A stretch of 64,000 nt of DNA from Olivibacter domesticus (GTDB lineage Bacteria; Bacteroidota; Bacteroidia; Sphingobacteriales; Sphingobacteriaceae). The notes below the pieces were generated by a model that did not search any database, was not told the DNA's origin, and worked only from the letters and a program-made list of their open reading frames with translations. Shown in pieces: positions 27,436 to 36,601 of the stretch. Both the position numbers and the translations under genes were made by a program. The stretch covers positions 1 through 64,000 of the forward strand of contig NZ_FOAF01000007.1 in NCBI RefSeq assembly GCF_900109575.1. The letters run 5' to 3'. How positions within the stretch are numbered: the stretch's first letter is position 1; the number at the start of each line of letters is the position of its first letter.

Positions 27436-28356
27436 ATGCAAAGAATCTTAATTAGCGGCACTACGGGACTGATCGGTAAAGCTCTCATTAAAGCACTAAT
27501 AAATAAAGGTTATATTGTCAATGCGCTTGTACGAAAACCACAAGCCGACACAAAAAACATTCATTATTTTACGTGGAATGTGGAAGATGGTATTATAGAT
27601 AAGACCTGTATAGAGGACGTTGACGCCATTATCCACCTCGCCGGCGCCAATATATCAAAGAAACCCTGGAGCAGAAATGTAAGATCTGCCATCCTGAAAA
27701 GTAGAACGGATAGCATTGCATTAATTTATTCCTTATTAGCTTCGGGCAATCATCAAGTAAAAACAGTTGTTTCTGCTTCTGCCACCGGTTACTATGGAAA
27801 CAGAGCAGAAGAATTACTGACAGAGGAAAAACCTCCTGCAGACGATTTTTTGGGACAAACCTGTCTGGCTTGGGAACAAGCCGTAGCCAACGGCAAGTCT
27901 TACGGTTTACGGACGGTAGCCTTACGGTGCGGCATGGTATTAACAGAAGAAGGAGGGGCGCTTCCGGTGCTTACAAAGCCCATCAGCCTTGGCTTTGGAG
28001 CCGCCCTGGGTAATGGCAAACAATACATTCCTTGGATTCATTTAGCCGATGCAGTAGCCATGTACGTCTTTGCACTTGAGCACCTCGGTTTGAACGGTGC
28101 CTATAATATGGTAGCACCCCAAATCATCACGAATCACCAATTGAATCAGGAAATAGCCAAGAAATTAGGTAAACCACTATGGCTCCCTCCAATACCGGCA
28201 TTCATCCTCCGGGGCATTTTAGGAAAGATGAGTGCTATTGTGCTTGACAGCACGAAGGTATCGGCAGAAAGAATAATAAATGCTGGTTTTAAGTTTAAAT
28301 ATCCAACCTTGCGCGAAGCATTAACCGCTACGTATGCCGAAACACGAGCAAAATAG
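27436..28356 (+). CDS. TIGR01777 family epimerase (YfcH-like)
   Basis: A 306-aa atypical SDR. The N-terminal nucleotide-binding motif is ISGTTGLIGKALIKAL (6-21). The family motifs HLAGANISKKPWS, ILKSRTDS and SASATGYYG follow, then GNGKQYIPWIHLAD, and a C-terminal DUF1731 segment (PAFILRGILGKMSAIVLDSTKVSAERI). Family members are putative nucleoside-diphosphate-sugar epimerases of unknown substrate. The gene overlaps phr downstream by 23 bp, implying translational coupling in a light-related operon. Confidence 0.92.
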   Translation: MQRILISGTTGLIGKALIKALINKGYIVNALVRKPQADTKNIHYFTWNVEDGIIDKTCIEDVDAIIHLAGANISKKPWSRNVRSAILKSRTDSIALIYSLLASGNHQVKTVVSASATGYYGNRAEELLTEEKPPADDFLGQTCLAWEQAVANGKSYGLRTVALRCGMVLTEEGGALPVLTKPISLGFGAALGNGKQYIPWIHLADAVAMYVFALEHLGLNGAYNMVAPQIITNHQLNQEIAKKLGKPLWLPPIPAFILRGILGKMSAIVLDSTKVSAERIINAGFKFKYPTLREALTATYAETRAK

Positions 28357-29653
28357 AACCGTTATTCATTGGTTTAGAAGAGATTTAAGATTAAGCGACA
28401 ATAGTGCATTATACAAGGCCTTGTCTGTTGGAACTCCCGTTCAACCTATCTTTATCTTCGATACACAAATACTCAATAAACTAGCAGACAGAGATGATGC
28501 ACGCGTAACGTTTATATATGAAGAGGTAAAAGCGATCCACGCTTCGTTAAAGAAATACCATGGTGCTGTAGCTGTTTATCATGATGACGTCCTCCATGCT
28601 TGGAGAAAGATTATTACTGATTTTAACCCCGTTGCCGTTTATTATAATCACGACTACGAACCCTATGCGCTTGAGCGGGACGAAAAAGTTTCAGCCTTTT
28701 TAAGGGACCAGCAGATCGCTGTTTATTCTTTTAAAGATCAGGTTATTTTCGAAAGAGATGAGTTAATAAAAGCGGACGGCAAACCCTATACTGTTTTTAC
28801 ACCATATAAAAATAGGTGGCTCGAAAAGCTAACAAATGAGGATTTAAAAAGCTATAAAATAAAAGAGCAGCTTAAAAATATACATACTTTCAATCGGCCA
28901 TTTCCTTTGTTAAGCCAGCTTGGTTTCACAGAAACCAAACAACAATTTCCGAACAAAAAATATAAAGATGTTATCGTCGATTACCATGACACGAGAGACT
29001 TCCCTGCATTAGAAGAAGGCACATCCCATCTAAGCATTCATTTAAGATTCGGAACAATCAGTATTAGGGAATTAATGAATGACGCGATCCGATTAAAAGA
29101 TAAAACTTGGTTAATCGAACTCATATGGCGGGAATTTTATATGATGATATTATGGCATTTCCCGCACACCACCGATCATGCTTTTAAGTCGGCATACGAC
29201 CGGATACCCTGGCGCAACAATGAACAGGAATTTGAGGCTTGGTGCAAAGGAAAAACCGGCTATCCACTTGTAGATGCCGGTATGCGACAGCTGAATGAAA
29301 CAGGTTTTATGCATAACAGAGTACGTATGGTAGTCGCAAGCTTTTTATGTAAACATTTGCTAATTGATTGGCGGTGGGGTGAAGCCTATTTTGCCAGAAA
29401 ACTGCAAGATTATGAACAGAGCAGTAATGTGGGGAATTGGCAGTGGGCAGCAGGATGTGGAAATGACGCAGCACCCTACTTCAGAATTTTTAATCCCGAA
29501 TTACAGCTGAAGAAATTTGATCCCGATCTTGTTTATGTGAAGCGATGGGTGCCTGAATTTAATGATCCATTCCGATATCCTATGCCAATTGTGGAACATA
29601 AAAAAGCCCGCGAACGGGCTTTGAAAGTTTATAAAAATGCTTTAAAAAATTAA
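28334..29653 (+). CDS. phr: Deoxyribodipyrimidine photolyase (class I CPD type)
   Basis: Light-dependent repair of cyclobutane pyrimidine dimers with FAD. It is 439 aa. The N-terminal antenna domain is VIHWFRRDLRLSDNSALYKAL. The FAD/DNA-binding C-terminal domain has LIELIWREFYMMILWHFP, GYPLVDAGMRQLNETGFMHNR and SNVGNWQWAAGCGNDAAPYFRIFNP. The start overlaps the epimerase gene by 23 bp. The coding end (29603-29622) also forms the terminator hairpin of the convergent FKBP gene, and the two stop codons are adjacent. Confidence 0.95.
   Translation: MPKHEQNRTVIHWFRRDLRLSDNSALYKALSVGTPVQPIFIFDTQILNKLADRDDARVTFIYEEVKAIHASLKKYHGAVAVYHDDVLHAWRKIITDFNPVAVYYNHDYEPYALERDEKVSAFLRDQQIAVYSFKDQVIFERDELIKADGKPYTVFTPYKNRWLEKLTNEDLKSYKIKEQLKNIHTFNRPFPLLSQLGFTETKQQFPNKKYKDVIVDYHDTRDFPALEEGTSHLSIHLRFGTISIRELMNDAIRLKDKTWLIELIWREFYMMILWHFPHTTDHAFKSAYDRIPWRNNEQEFEAWCKGKTGYPLVDAGMRQLNETGFMHNRVRMVVASFLCKHLLIDWRWGEAYFARKLQDYEQSSNVGNWQWAAGCGNDAAPYFRIFNPELQLKKFDPDLVYVKRWVPEFNDPFRYPMPIVEHKKARERALKVYKNALKN
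29597..29622 (-). terminator. Rho-independent terminator of the FKBP gene, inside the phr coding end
   Basis: In the minus-strand RNA an 8-bp stem AAAGCCCG/CGGGCUUU closes a UUCG loop and runs into U6. It lies 32-57 bp past the FKBP stop and within the last 19 codons of phr, on the opposite strand. Confidence 0.85.
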
Positions 29654-30592
29654 TTAATTGTCTTTTATAGTTACATTAAATTCTAGAGAAGCAAAAGGAG
29701 CCGGCCCGCTACTAGAAATGCCGTAAGCCATGGTTGGGGGTGAGAAAAAATGCACTTCTCCACCCTTTTTAATTTTAGGTAAAATTTCCTGCCATGCTTT
29801 CACAAGGCTTTTTGGCGTAAAATTCACGGAGTCAGATTGATCGAATTCCGTTCCATTCAAGAGGTATCCTTTGTATACAGCCGTAACAGTGGAATCTATT
29901 GTTATTGGATTACCTTCACCCAGCTTACTTATATTGTAATAAATACCACTTTCAGTTTTTTGATAATCCGACAGATTTAATCCTAAAGCTTGTATTCTCT
30001 TTCTAATTGCTAAATCTTCATAAGCTGGTACACTGGCACTGTCCAGTACCCGAATCTCGTAATCCATAGAAGCATTTGGAGGAATACCCAAATCGGCATT
30101 TCCATTTCTGCTATCAGTAAATAATCTTGACGGCACTAGAATCCGGATTTTACCATTCGCTTTCTTTAACACGGTACGAAGTGCCATTTTTAGACCGTCA
30201 TCTTTCTCTAAAATTTGTTGGTATTCGGGAATGTTTGCGATCACTGAACCTTGATTGGTTTCACCAAGGAAATATCCTAAAAAGTCCATGTAACGACTGG
30301 CTGAAGCGAAAGTATCAGCTACAGAATACGTACCGTCTAAGGATTTTTTTGTATAAATGATTGGGTAACTCTCCGTATATTTTAAATCACCACCTTTTCC
30401 TTCTTCTATAATCTGATAAAACATCCCAGTAGTGCCTAGTGGTTCCATCTGCAGGTTATTAGCTTGAATATACGCAGCTATATTTTCGTCATCAAGTGCT
30501 TCAACACTTGTATAGTCCTGTTTTTTACAAGCCGCTATTACTACTAATCCAAATAAGCACAGGAAGGGTAAATTTCTAATAGAAAGGTTCAT
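29654..30592 (-). CDS. FKBP-type peptidyl-prolyl isomerase lipoprotein
   Basis: A 312-aa exported lipoprotein (lipobox VIAAC, Cys22). A degenerate N-terminal FKBP-like domain (about 50-190) precedes a second, better conserved one (about 215-312) with VTAVYKGYLLNGTEFDQSD and a MAYGISSSGPAPFASLEFNV end. It should catalyse or chaperone proline isomerisation in the envelope. Some catalytic aromatic residues look replaced in the first domain. It is 55 bp downstream of another FKBP lipoprotein gene and terminated inside the convergent phr gene. Confidence 0.88.
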   Translation of the reverse strand: MNLSIRNLPFLCLFGLVVIAACKKQDYTSVEALDDENIAAYIQANNLQMEPLGTTGMFYQIIEEGKGGDLKYTESYPIIYTKKSLDGTYSVADTFASASRYMDFLGYFLGETNQGSVIANIPEYQQILEKDDGLKMALRTVLKKANGKIRILVPSRLFTDSRNGNADLGIPPNASMDYEIRVLDSASVPAYEDLAIRKRIQALGLNLSDYQKTESGIYYNISKLGEGNPITIDSTVTAVYKGYLLNGTEFDQSDSVNFTPKSLVKAWQEILPKIKKGGEVHFFSPPTMAYGISSSGPAPFASLEFNVTIKDN

Positions 30593-30647
30593 TTATTTCT
30601 TGTTTCTCTTTTAAATTGGTACCAAATACCAAATCGTACATTTTTCA

Positions 30648-31241
30648 TCAATCGGTTTTAACCGGCTCCTTAATATCTAGTACCTCTAATTCATAGTCAA
30701 GAGGGGAATTCTCTTTTATAATACCGTGACTTCGATTCTGGTAACCAAAAATAGACGGCGTAATAATTCTTATCTTTGCTCCCTTTCTTAGGCCCTCTTC
30801 AAAGAAACCTCCAACAAGCTTCGGATAAAAGGCAACTTTCCACGCTTCACTCTGTCCAGGCTCTGTTTCAGAAGGCAACAAAGATACATATGGGATCGAA
30901 TCAAGTGCTACATTTTGTTCAAACACCGTACTGTCCAACAGCCTCCCTGTATACCTTACCTGCACCAACATATTTTTAATTGGTAATTTATCGGAAGTAC
31001 TGGCAGAATCCAGGTAATTTACTGCCATATCACCAGAATCCTTTAAGACATACCATATACCGGTTTCCTGATGAAATTTAGCAGAATCGGATAAGCCTTG
31101 CGCCGTAATATACGCCGAAAGCAATGGTGCTTCGCGCTCTAAAACTGCTTGATAATCGTACACACCTGGCTCATCTTTATCGCATGATGTTACGATAAGC
31201 CCAATGATCAGAGTCATAAGGAGGGTACAGATTTTATTCAT
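30648..31241 (-). CDS. FKBP-type peptidyl-prolyl isomerase lipoprotein, shorter paralogue
   Basis: The ATG at 31241 gives a 197-aa lipoprotein with lipobox LIVTSC (Cys20). A GTG 12 bp earlier would add four residues and is less likely. One FKBP-like domain is present (about 90-195), with LVQVRYTGRLLDSTVFEQN and ELEVLDI at the end. The region before it resembles the N-terminal part of its neighbour, suggesting a shared origin. A -7 element lies at 31267-31274. The pair probably forms one transcription unit. Confidence 0.85.
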   Translation of the reverse strand: MNKICTLLMTLIIGLIVTSCDKDEPGVYDYQAVLEREAPLLSAYITAQGLSDSAKFHQETGIWYVLKDSGDMAVNYLDSASTSDKLPIKNMLVQVRYTGRLLDSTVFEQNVALDSIPYVSLLPSETEPGQSEAWKVAFYPKLVGGFFEEGLRKGAKIRIITPSIFGYQNRSHGIIKENSPLDYELEVLDIKEPVKTD

Positions 31242-31266
31242 GTAATTCAACACTAATGCGCTTTTG

Positions 31267-31274
31267 CAAAGTTA
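31267..31274 (-). promoter_or_regulatory. -7 promoter element (TAACTTTG) of the FKBP pair
   Basis: TAnnTTTG on the minus strand, 25 bp upstream of the preferred ATG. Confidence 0.5.
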
Positions 31275-31401
31275 TCGAATTAATTCATTAAATGCACACA
31301 TTAACATTTTTTAACAAACACAATTTGCTACACAAATTGCTTTCTATCTTACCCTTCGTTTATACAAATAGTTAAAATCTTGTTGGAAATGTGACCATCT
31401 A

Positions 31402-32973
31402 TTAATGAACATTTGACATATCTACCTTCGCTTTTGCATTTTTTAGCATTAATATAAAAGGAACACAAATTAGGAACATAATACCTATATAAAGAAATAC
31501 ATCCATATAAGACAGTACGGAAGCCTGTCCCATTAACGACCCATCCATCGCTTGTAGGGCCGCTGCCTTCGCCTGGTTCGGAGCCATGCCGTGCTGAATA
31601 AAATTACTTACCATTCCTTGGTATTTTTGCTGAAAGAGCGGGTTATTTGGATTGATATGCTCAATTAAGTTATTTCGATGAAAGGCATTCTGCCTAGTCA
31701 TGAATGTTGTAATTAAGGCAATTCCGAAGGATCCTCCCAATTGTCGCATCATACCAGTAAAAGCAGCCCCCTGACCAATTTGTTGTCCTTTTAAAGTGGA
31801 AAGCGACAAGGTACTTATTGGAATAAACAGCATGCTCATGGCCAATCCACGTAGCATTAACATCCAAAAGAAATTGCCTTCCCCGGTATCTGGTGTCAGA
31901 ATCCGAAATCCCCAGAAACAGAACATAAAAAATAAAAACATCCCCGCAGCTGCCAGGTATTTCTGTTTTAATCCGCGCTGCAAGACCTGCCCAATAATCG
32001 GCATCATAAAAGCTGTCATCAAAGAAGAGGGTACCATTAACAATCCGGCTTGATAGGCCGTCCATCCCAAATTGTTTTGGGTATATAATGGAATAATAAA
32101 TGTAGACCCATATAAACCAAAGCCCATAATGAACGAAAGGATCGTTCCTACACGCAGATTGCTATCCTTCAATACCCGCAATTCAACGATAGGATTCTTT
32201 ACCGTCAATTCCCGCCATATAAAAAGATAGATAAATGCAACACACATAACACTGAATGCCAATATCATGCTATTATTAAACCAATCCTCTTCCTGGCCCC
32301 TTTCCAATACAAATTGTAAAGATCCTACCGCCCCAGCCAAAAAGACAATACCCCACCAGTCAATCTCACTCGCCTTTTTCTTTTCACCATATTTAGGGCT
32401 TTTCACAAATTTCAACGTAAGCATGGTGGCTATAATTCCGATGGGAATATTAATATAAAATATATATGGCCAGCTATAATGCTCTACAATATACCCCCCC
32501 AGCGGAGGGCCTAAAGTTGGTCCAACAATTACCCCTAAACCATATAGCGCCTGCGCCATGCTTCTTTTCTCTAGCGGGTAAACTTCTGTGATAATAGTTT
32601 GTGAGGTAACCAGCAAGGCACCCCCACCTACGCCCTGAAGAAAACGGAAGAGAATTAGCTCCCACATAGTGGTAGCGTTTCCACAAAGGAATGAACAGAT
32701 GGTGAACAGGACGACCGATGCCGCAAAATAATTCCGCCTACCAAATTGTTGGGAGAAAAAGCTAGTTAAAGGTACCACAATCACATTACCAATGGCATAA
32801 GCGGTGATAACCCAGCCAATCTCACTTAATGTGGCGCCCATATTTCCCCGCATATCGTTTAAAGCCACATTGATGATGGTGGTATCGACAATTTCCAATA
32901 AGGCACATAAAATGGCCGTTATCGTGATAATTGCTCTACGCCAACCGTATTCTACTAATGAATTTTGTTCCAT
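31402..32973 (-). CDS. DHA2 family MFS multidrug transporter (EmrB/QacA-like)
   Basis: A 523-aa inner-membrane drug:proton antiporter with about 14 predicted helices. Early motif LEIVDTTIINVALNDM (D1 motif of DHA2), GWVITAYAIGNVIVVPLTSF, RRNYF loop, and motif C-like GLGVIVGPTLGPPLGGYI are visible. It is the last gene of a tetR-tolC-hlyD-mfs operon and so the pump of an EmrAB-TolC-type tripartite exporter. The substrate is unknown. No terminator was recognised in the short space before the FKBP promoter. Confidence 0.95.
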   Translation of the reverse strand: MEQNSLVEYGWRRAIITITAILCALLEIVDTTIINVALNDMRGNMGATLSEIGWVITAYAIGNVIVVPLTSFFSQQFGRRNYFAASVVLFTICSFLCGNATTMWELILFRFLQGVGGGALLVTSQTIITEVYPLEKRSMAQALYGLGVIVGPTLGPPLGGYIVEHYSWPYIFYINIPIGIIATMLTLKFVKSPKYGEKKKASEIDWWGIVFLAGAVGSLQFVLERGQEEDWFNNSMILAFSVMCVAFIYLFIWRELTVKNPIVELRVLKDSNLRVGTILSFIMGFGLYGSTFIIPLYTQNNLGWTAYQAGLLMVPSSLMTAFMMPIIGQVLQRGLKQKYLAAAGMFLFFMFCFWGFRILTPDTGEGNFFWMLMLRGLAMSMLFIPISTLSLSTLKGQQIGQGAAFTGMMRQLGGSFGIALITTFMTRQNAFHRNNLIEHINPNNPLFQQKYQGMVSNFIQHGMAPNQAKAAALQAMDGSLMGQASVLSYMDVFLYIGIMFLICVPFILMLKNAKAKVDMSNVH

Positions 32974-33075
32974 TATATACTCTTTCGTTATCCGTTTCTG
33001 TTTATATTCAGGCGGTTATCAACCACTAAACATTACTCTTAGCTAACAATTAATAGCCATGAAAGCAACCAATAA

Positions 33076-34188
33076 CTAATTTAAATGCACGTCAACTAAC
33101 ACATTCATTCCGGCACGAATTTTATCAATAAAGGCAGGGTCTTGGCCTTCATTAAAATTAATGCGAACCGGTATTCTTTGCACAACCTTCACAAAGTTTC
33201 CAGAAGCATTATCCGGTGGAAGAAGCGACTGCGAAGCGCCGGTGGCAGGTGAAAAAGAACTTATTGTTCCTTCTAGATCGGTATCTGGATAAGCGTCTAC
33301 TTTGATGCTCACTTTCTGTCCCACCTTCATTTTAGTTAATTGTGTTTCTTTGAAATTAGCTACTACCCATTTATCATTTACCGGTACAATGTTGAATAAG
33401 GATTGACCTGCAGACAGGAATTGGCCGGGTTGCAAATTTACCTTACCGATTTGACCATCGATAGCCGCAGTAATGATAGTATAAGAAAGGTTAAGCTTAG
33501 CGGCTTCTACTTCTGCTTCACGTTGTTTTACGGTAGCGCTGGCTACAGAAACCTGACTGGTACTAACTGATTTTTGTGTACTTACGGCAGCGGCTTGACG
33601 GGCAGCGGCTTGTTTTTGTGATTCCAAAATGACCAATTGCTTTTCTGCCACTTGTTTAGTAGCCAAAGCCTGCTCAAATTGTTGTTGTGTAATGCTATGA
33701 TCTTTTATAAGATTTTCATAACGATTAAAATCTTGCTCAGCTCTCCACAAGTTGATCTTTGCAGATTCAATTTGTGCCTCTACCGTTCCAATATCCACTT
33801 TGGAAGTGTTGATATTTGCTTGGGCTACGTGTATGCCTGCCCCAGCTACACTCGCATTACTTGTAGCGGAAGCCAATCCTGCTTCTGCTTGGGCAAGTGT
33901 GATCATATAATCTCTGTTATCGAGCACCACAAGGGTATCACCTTTATGTACTAGCTGATTATCGCTTACATGTACTTCTTTGATATAGCCGGCAACACGG
34001 GGTATAACCGGACTAATAGTGGAAACAACCTGGGCATCATCTGTTTCCTCATGCTTCTGGGCATGCAGGTATTTGATTACCCCATATGTTCCTCCAACCA
34101 GGATTAAAAGAATAAAAACGATTGCAAAGCCCTTGTTTCCAGATTTCTTTTCTGTAGGATTTGCTGTAGTTTGATTATTGTTTTCCAT
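33076..34188 (-). CDS. HlyD/EmrA-type membrane fusion protein
   Basis: A 370-aa adaptor: a single membrane anchor (about residues 19-37) and a barrel-sandwich half (HVSDNQLVHKGDTLVVLDNRDY). A long alpha-helical hairpin rich in Ala/Gln follows (about 90-230), then the second lipoyl half and a beta-barrel (VNDKWVVANFKETQLTKMKVG). The length of the hairpin fits EmrA adaptors that pair with MFS pumps. It lies between tolC-like and mfs genes, about 55 and 100 bp away. Confidence 0.94.
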   Translation of the reverse strand: MENNNQTTANPTEKKSGNKGFAIVFILLILVGGTYGVIKYLHAQKHEETDDAQVVSTISPVIPRVAGYIKEVHVSDNQLVHKGDTLVVLDNRDYMITLAQAEAGLASATSNASVAGAGIHVAQANINTSKVDIGTVEAQIESAKINLWRAEQDFNRYENLIKDHSITQQQFEQALATKQVAEKQLVILESQKQAAARQAAAVSTQKSVSTSQVSVASATVKQREAEVEAAKLNLSYTIITAAIDGQIGKVNLQPGQFLSAGQSLFNIVPVNDKWVVANFKETQLTKMKVGQKVSIKVDAYPDTDLEGTISSFSPATGASQSLLPPDNASGNFVKVVQRIPVRINFNEGQDPAFIDKIRAGMNVLVDVHLN

Positions 34189-34244
34189 TATCTTCTTTAT
34201 AAAATCTGCTTTTTACTTAATTAAAACACTTATAGTTTTTATCC

Positions 34245-35591
34245 CTACTCACCAACACCTACACCAGCACTTTCGTGCAATTTATTATAGGCAACAACCG
34301 CATCAGCTTTTGCGTACTCATAATCAATCCCTGCTTGTAAACGAGCAACATCTGCATCCAGTAAATCAGTTGTTGTAGCCAAACTATTGTCGTATTTATT
34401 TTTCGTAATACGGTAATTTTCATTGGCCTGTTCCACGGCTTTCATATATACCTGGATTTTTTTCAGGCTTTGATTGTAATCCTGGTAGGATTTATGAATC
34501 TGGCTCCTAATGCCATCACTTAACTGTTCTTGATTCCAAGCCAGCTGCTCTTCCTGCGCCTTTGCTTGTTTTACTTTTGCACCTGCTTTATACAAGGCTG
34601 CCAGATTATAACTGAGCCCAGCTCCTACATTTACCGCATTCGTTACCGTAAGTGCATTCGGTACATTAATACCGACATAACCCGCGGAAAGTCCTAATGA
34701 CGGATAATAAGCCCCCTTAGCAATTTGCACTCCTTTATGAGCCGCATCTTGACGTTGTCCTAACGCTTGAAAATCAGCTCTCTTACTTAAGGCTAAACTT
34801 TCCCATTCGGACAATGATTTTACAACTGGTCTGCTATCTAGACCCGTACTATCCAATACAAGTTTAGTTTGCTCATCTAAACCGAGCATTAAATCAAAGT
34901 TAAAGTTGGTGATCTTTTCATTGTTTTCCGCAGTAAGCAATGCTAGTTCCAAGTTACTTTCCTGCAACTGTGCTTTCAATAAATCATTTCTCGGTATTAA
35001 GCCATTTGCTTCCATGCCGGTAAAATCTTTCACACGTTGTTTAGAACTATTAAGGTTTTCGGTAACCAGTCGCACGGATGCTTGTGCTTTATACAAATTA
35101 TAATAGGCTTCAACCGTATTCTGTACAACTTCTTCCTTATTACGAACAGCATCTAATGCTGCAGCCTTCTCTAAAAATTTGGCAGATGCAATACCATTTG
35201 TTATTGTTCCACCCGAAAAAATAGGCAATTTCACTGTGGCCATACCAAACATGGCCTGACTAACGTCTGGCGCTTCAGTAGCTTCACCACCTTCTTCGCC
35301 GGAACCACTATTCTGCAATTTAAAATCGACATTCGGCTTATTCACACGCATATATTGTCCAGAAATGTCAATATCCGGCAGCCTATTATCCTTCGATTCC
35401 TGTAGGGAAGCTACTGCCTGTTTTACTTTGCTACTGCTCACCTTTAGCTCCTTACTGTTCTGAAGGCTTAATTCAATAGCATCTTTTAAGGTGAGCATCT
35501 TTTGCTCTTGCGCAAATGTTGTGTGAACACTCACACCAACAATACAACAGCCAAACAACACTTTATTTATACTTTTTATTATACTATTCAT
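34245..35591 (-). CDS. TolC-family outer membrane efflux protein
   Basis: A 448-aa outer-membrane channel for the MFS tripartite pump. A signal peptide (about 1-27, ending TTFAQ) is followed by two helical repeats. LTLKDAIELSLQNSKELK opens the first, and NSLATTTDLLDADVARLQAG marks the second. An acidic Gly-rich insert (SGSGEEGGEATEAPD, about 91-105) in the first repeat is unusual for the family. It starts 11 bp downstream of the regulator gene. Confidence 0.93.
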   Translation of the reverse strand: MNSIIKSINKVLFGCCIVGVSVHTTFAQEQKMLTLKDAIELSLQNSKELKVSSSKVKQAVASLQESKDNRLPDIDISGQYMRVNKPNVDFKLQNSGSGEEGGEATEAPDVSQAMFGMATVKLPIFSGGTITNGIASAKFLEKAAALDAVRNKEEVVQNTVEAYYNLYKAQASVRLVTENLNSSKQRVKDFTGMEANGLIPRNDLLKAQLQESNLELALLTAENNEKITNFNFDLMLGLDEQTKLVLDSTGLDSRPVVKSLSEWESLALSKRADFQALGQRQDAAHKGVQIAKGAYYPSLGLSAGYVGINVPNALTVTNAVNVGAGLSYNLAALYKAGAKVKQAKAQEEQLAWNQEQLSDGIRSQIHKSYQDYNQSLKKIQVYMKAVEQANENYRITKNKYDNSLATTTDLLDADVARLQAGIDYEYAKADAVVAYNKLHESAGVGVGE

Positions 35592-35602
35592 TAGAATCTT
35601 TT

Positions 35603-36241
35603 TTACTTGTTGGAATCATAGGTTAAATACGCTATAAACATTCTTTTAAGGTGAATTCTTAAGATCTCGATCCGCTCCTTTTTAAAGGCTTCTTTACTTT
35701 CTCCTTCCAGTTTTGCACTTCGAGCTTCGTATCTGCAGTTAGCCAACATCTGGTTTACACTTCCGATCATCACTGAAGAAAGAAATACCACACTCACATC
35801 TTTACGAAAAACACCTAAACGTTGTCCACTTTTTACTGCCCGCTCCACCAGTTTACGATTTTTGGTTTTCATCTCTAAAATCATATCAAATAGAGGTCCT
35901 TCATTTACCACACTCGACTCGCGCATCATCAACTGATTAAATTTTTGTCTGCTAAAAAGCGTATTAATAAACACATCAATGATTCTTTCTACCTTTTCAA
36001 AGGCAGAGCTCTCTTTTTCATATAATATGTTTTCTAAAGTGGTTGTTATAAAAGAAAAGTGGTTTCTAAAAAGTGCTTCCAAAAGCTTTTCTTTTGAACC
36101 GAAGTAATAAGACACCATCGCCACATTTACGTCCGCTGCTTGTGCTATATCCCTAATAGAAGTTTTGTCGTACCCCTTTTCTGAAAAAAGCTTTAAAGCT
36201 GTATCCATGATCTGGAGTTGTTTCTCACTGTATTCCGTCAT
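35603..36241 (-). CDS. TetR/AcrR family regulator of the MFS efflux operon
   Basis: A 212-aa TetR-type regulator starting at ATG 36241 (MTEYSEKQLQIM). The open frame reaches back to a TTG at 36274, but that lies in the operator repeats and is not a credible start. The HTH is at about 25-46 (TSIRDIAQAADVNVAMVSYYFGSKEKLL). The remaining helices form the ligand domain. It is the first gene of tetR-tolC-hlyD-mfs and is expected to repress its own operon through the 17-bp direct repeats just upstream (inference from position). Confidence 0.92.
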   Translation of the reverse strand: MTEYSEKQLQIMDTALKLFSEKGYDKTSIRDIAQAADVNVAMVSYYFGSKEKLLEALFRNHFSFITTTLENILYEKESSAFEKVERIIDVFINTLFSRQKFNQLMMRESSVVNEGPLFDMILEMKTKNRKLVERAVKSGQRLGVFRKDVSVVFLSSVMIGSVNQMLANCRYEARSAKLEGESKEAFKKERIEILRIHLKRMFIAYLTYDSNK

Positions 36242-36266
36242 TCGCTGGAAAATTAACGCGGCAAAA

Positions 36267-36300
36267 TTAAACAAACGTTTAATTCAAACAAACGTTTAAT
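36267..36300. promoter_or_regulatory. Tandem 17-bp operator repeats in front of the efflux tetR
   Basis: TTAAACAAACGTTTAAT is followed at once by a second copy with one change (TCAAACAAACGTTTAAT). Each copy contains the dyad AAACGTTT. The pair ends 25 bp upstream of the tetR ATG, a fitting place for autorepression of the efflux operon. Confidence 0.7.
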
Positions 36301-36566
36301 TAATAATTCTTCGAAAACAAACACAAAAACAACACAACTAATTGAAAAACATATATTTAAAAATGTCATAGAAGCGTAAATTGCTTTTATAAAGGTTTTA
36401 AAGTGAGTAAGATCTGGCAGAATGACATTCCCTGCCTCCGATTTTATTGAGAGAAACGAATAAACAATAACGCACAACTACTCTTTACTGGCAACCTCAT
36501 CAAATGAAGACTATCCCCCATACACGCTGAGAACGTCTTCATACTTGCATCTTGCTGCTTGATACG

Positions 36567-36601
36567 CACAACGAATAACTAACAACCAGTAAATAACAAC
36601 T
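36567..36601. repeat. Short heptad repeat array (AATAACT type)
   Basis: Five contiguous 7-bp units, mostly with AAC at positions 4-6, lie at and just past the 3' end of the RDD gene; the last unit reaches the stop codon. Two of them (AATAACT, AACAACC) recur in the same order at 41661-41674. Confidence 0.5.

Noticed and set aside
36253-36477. 74-codon frame on the - strand upstream of the efflux tetR
   Set aside because: Overlaps the tandem operator repeats and the tetR start, and has no protein-like features.
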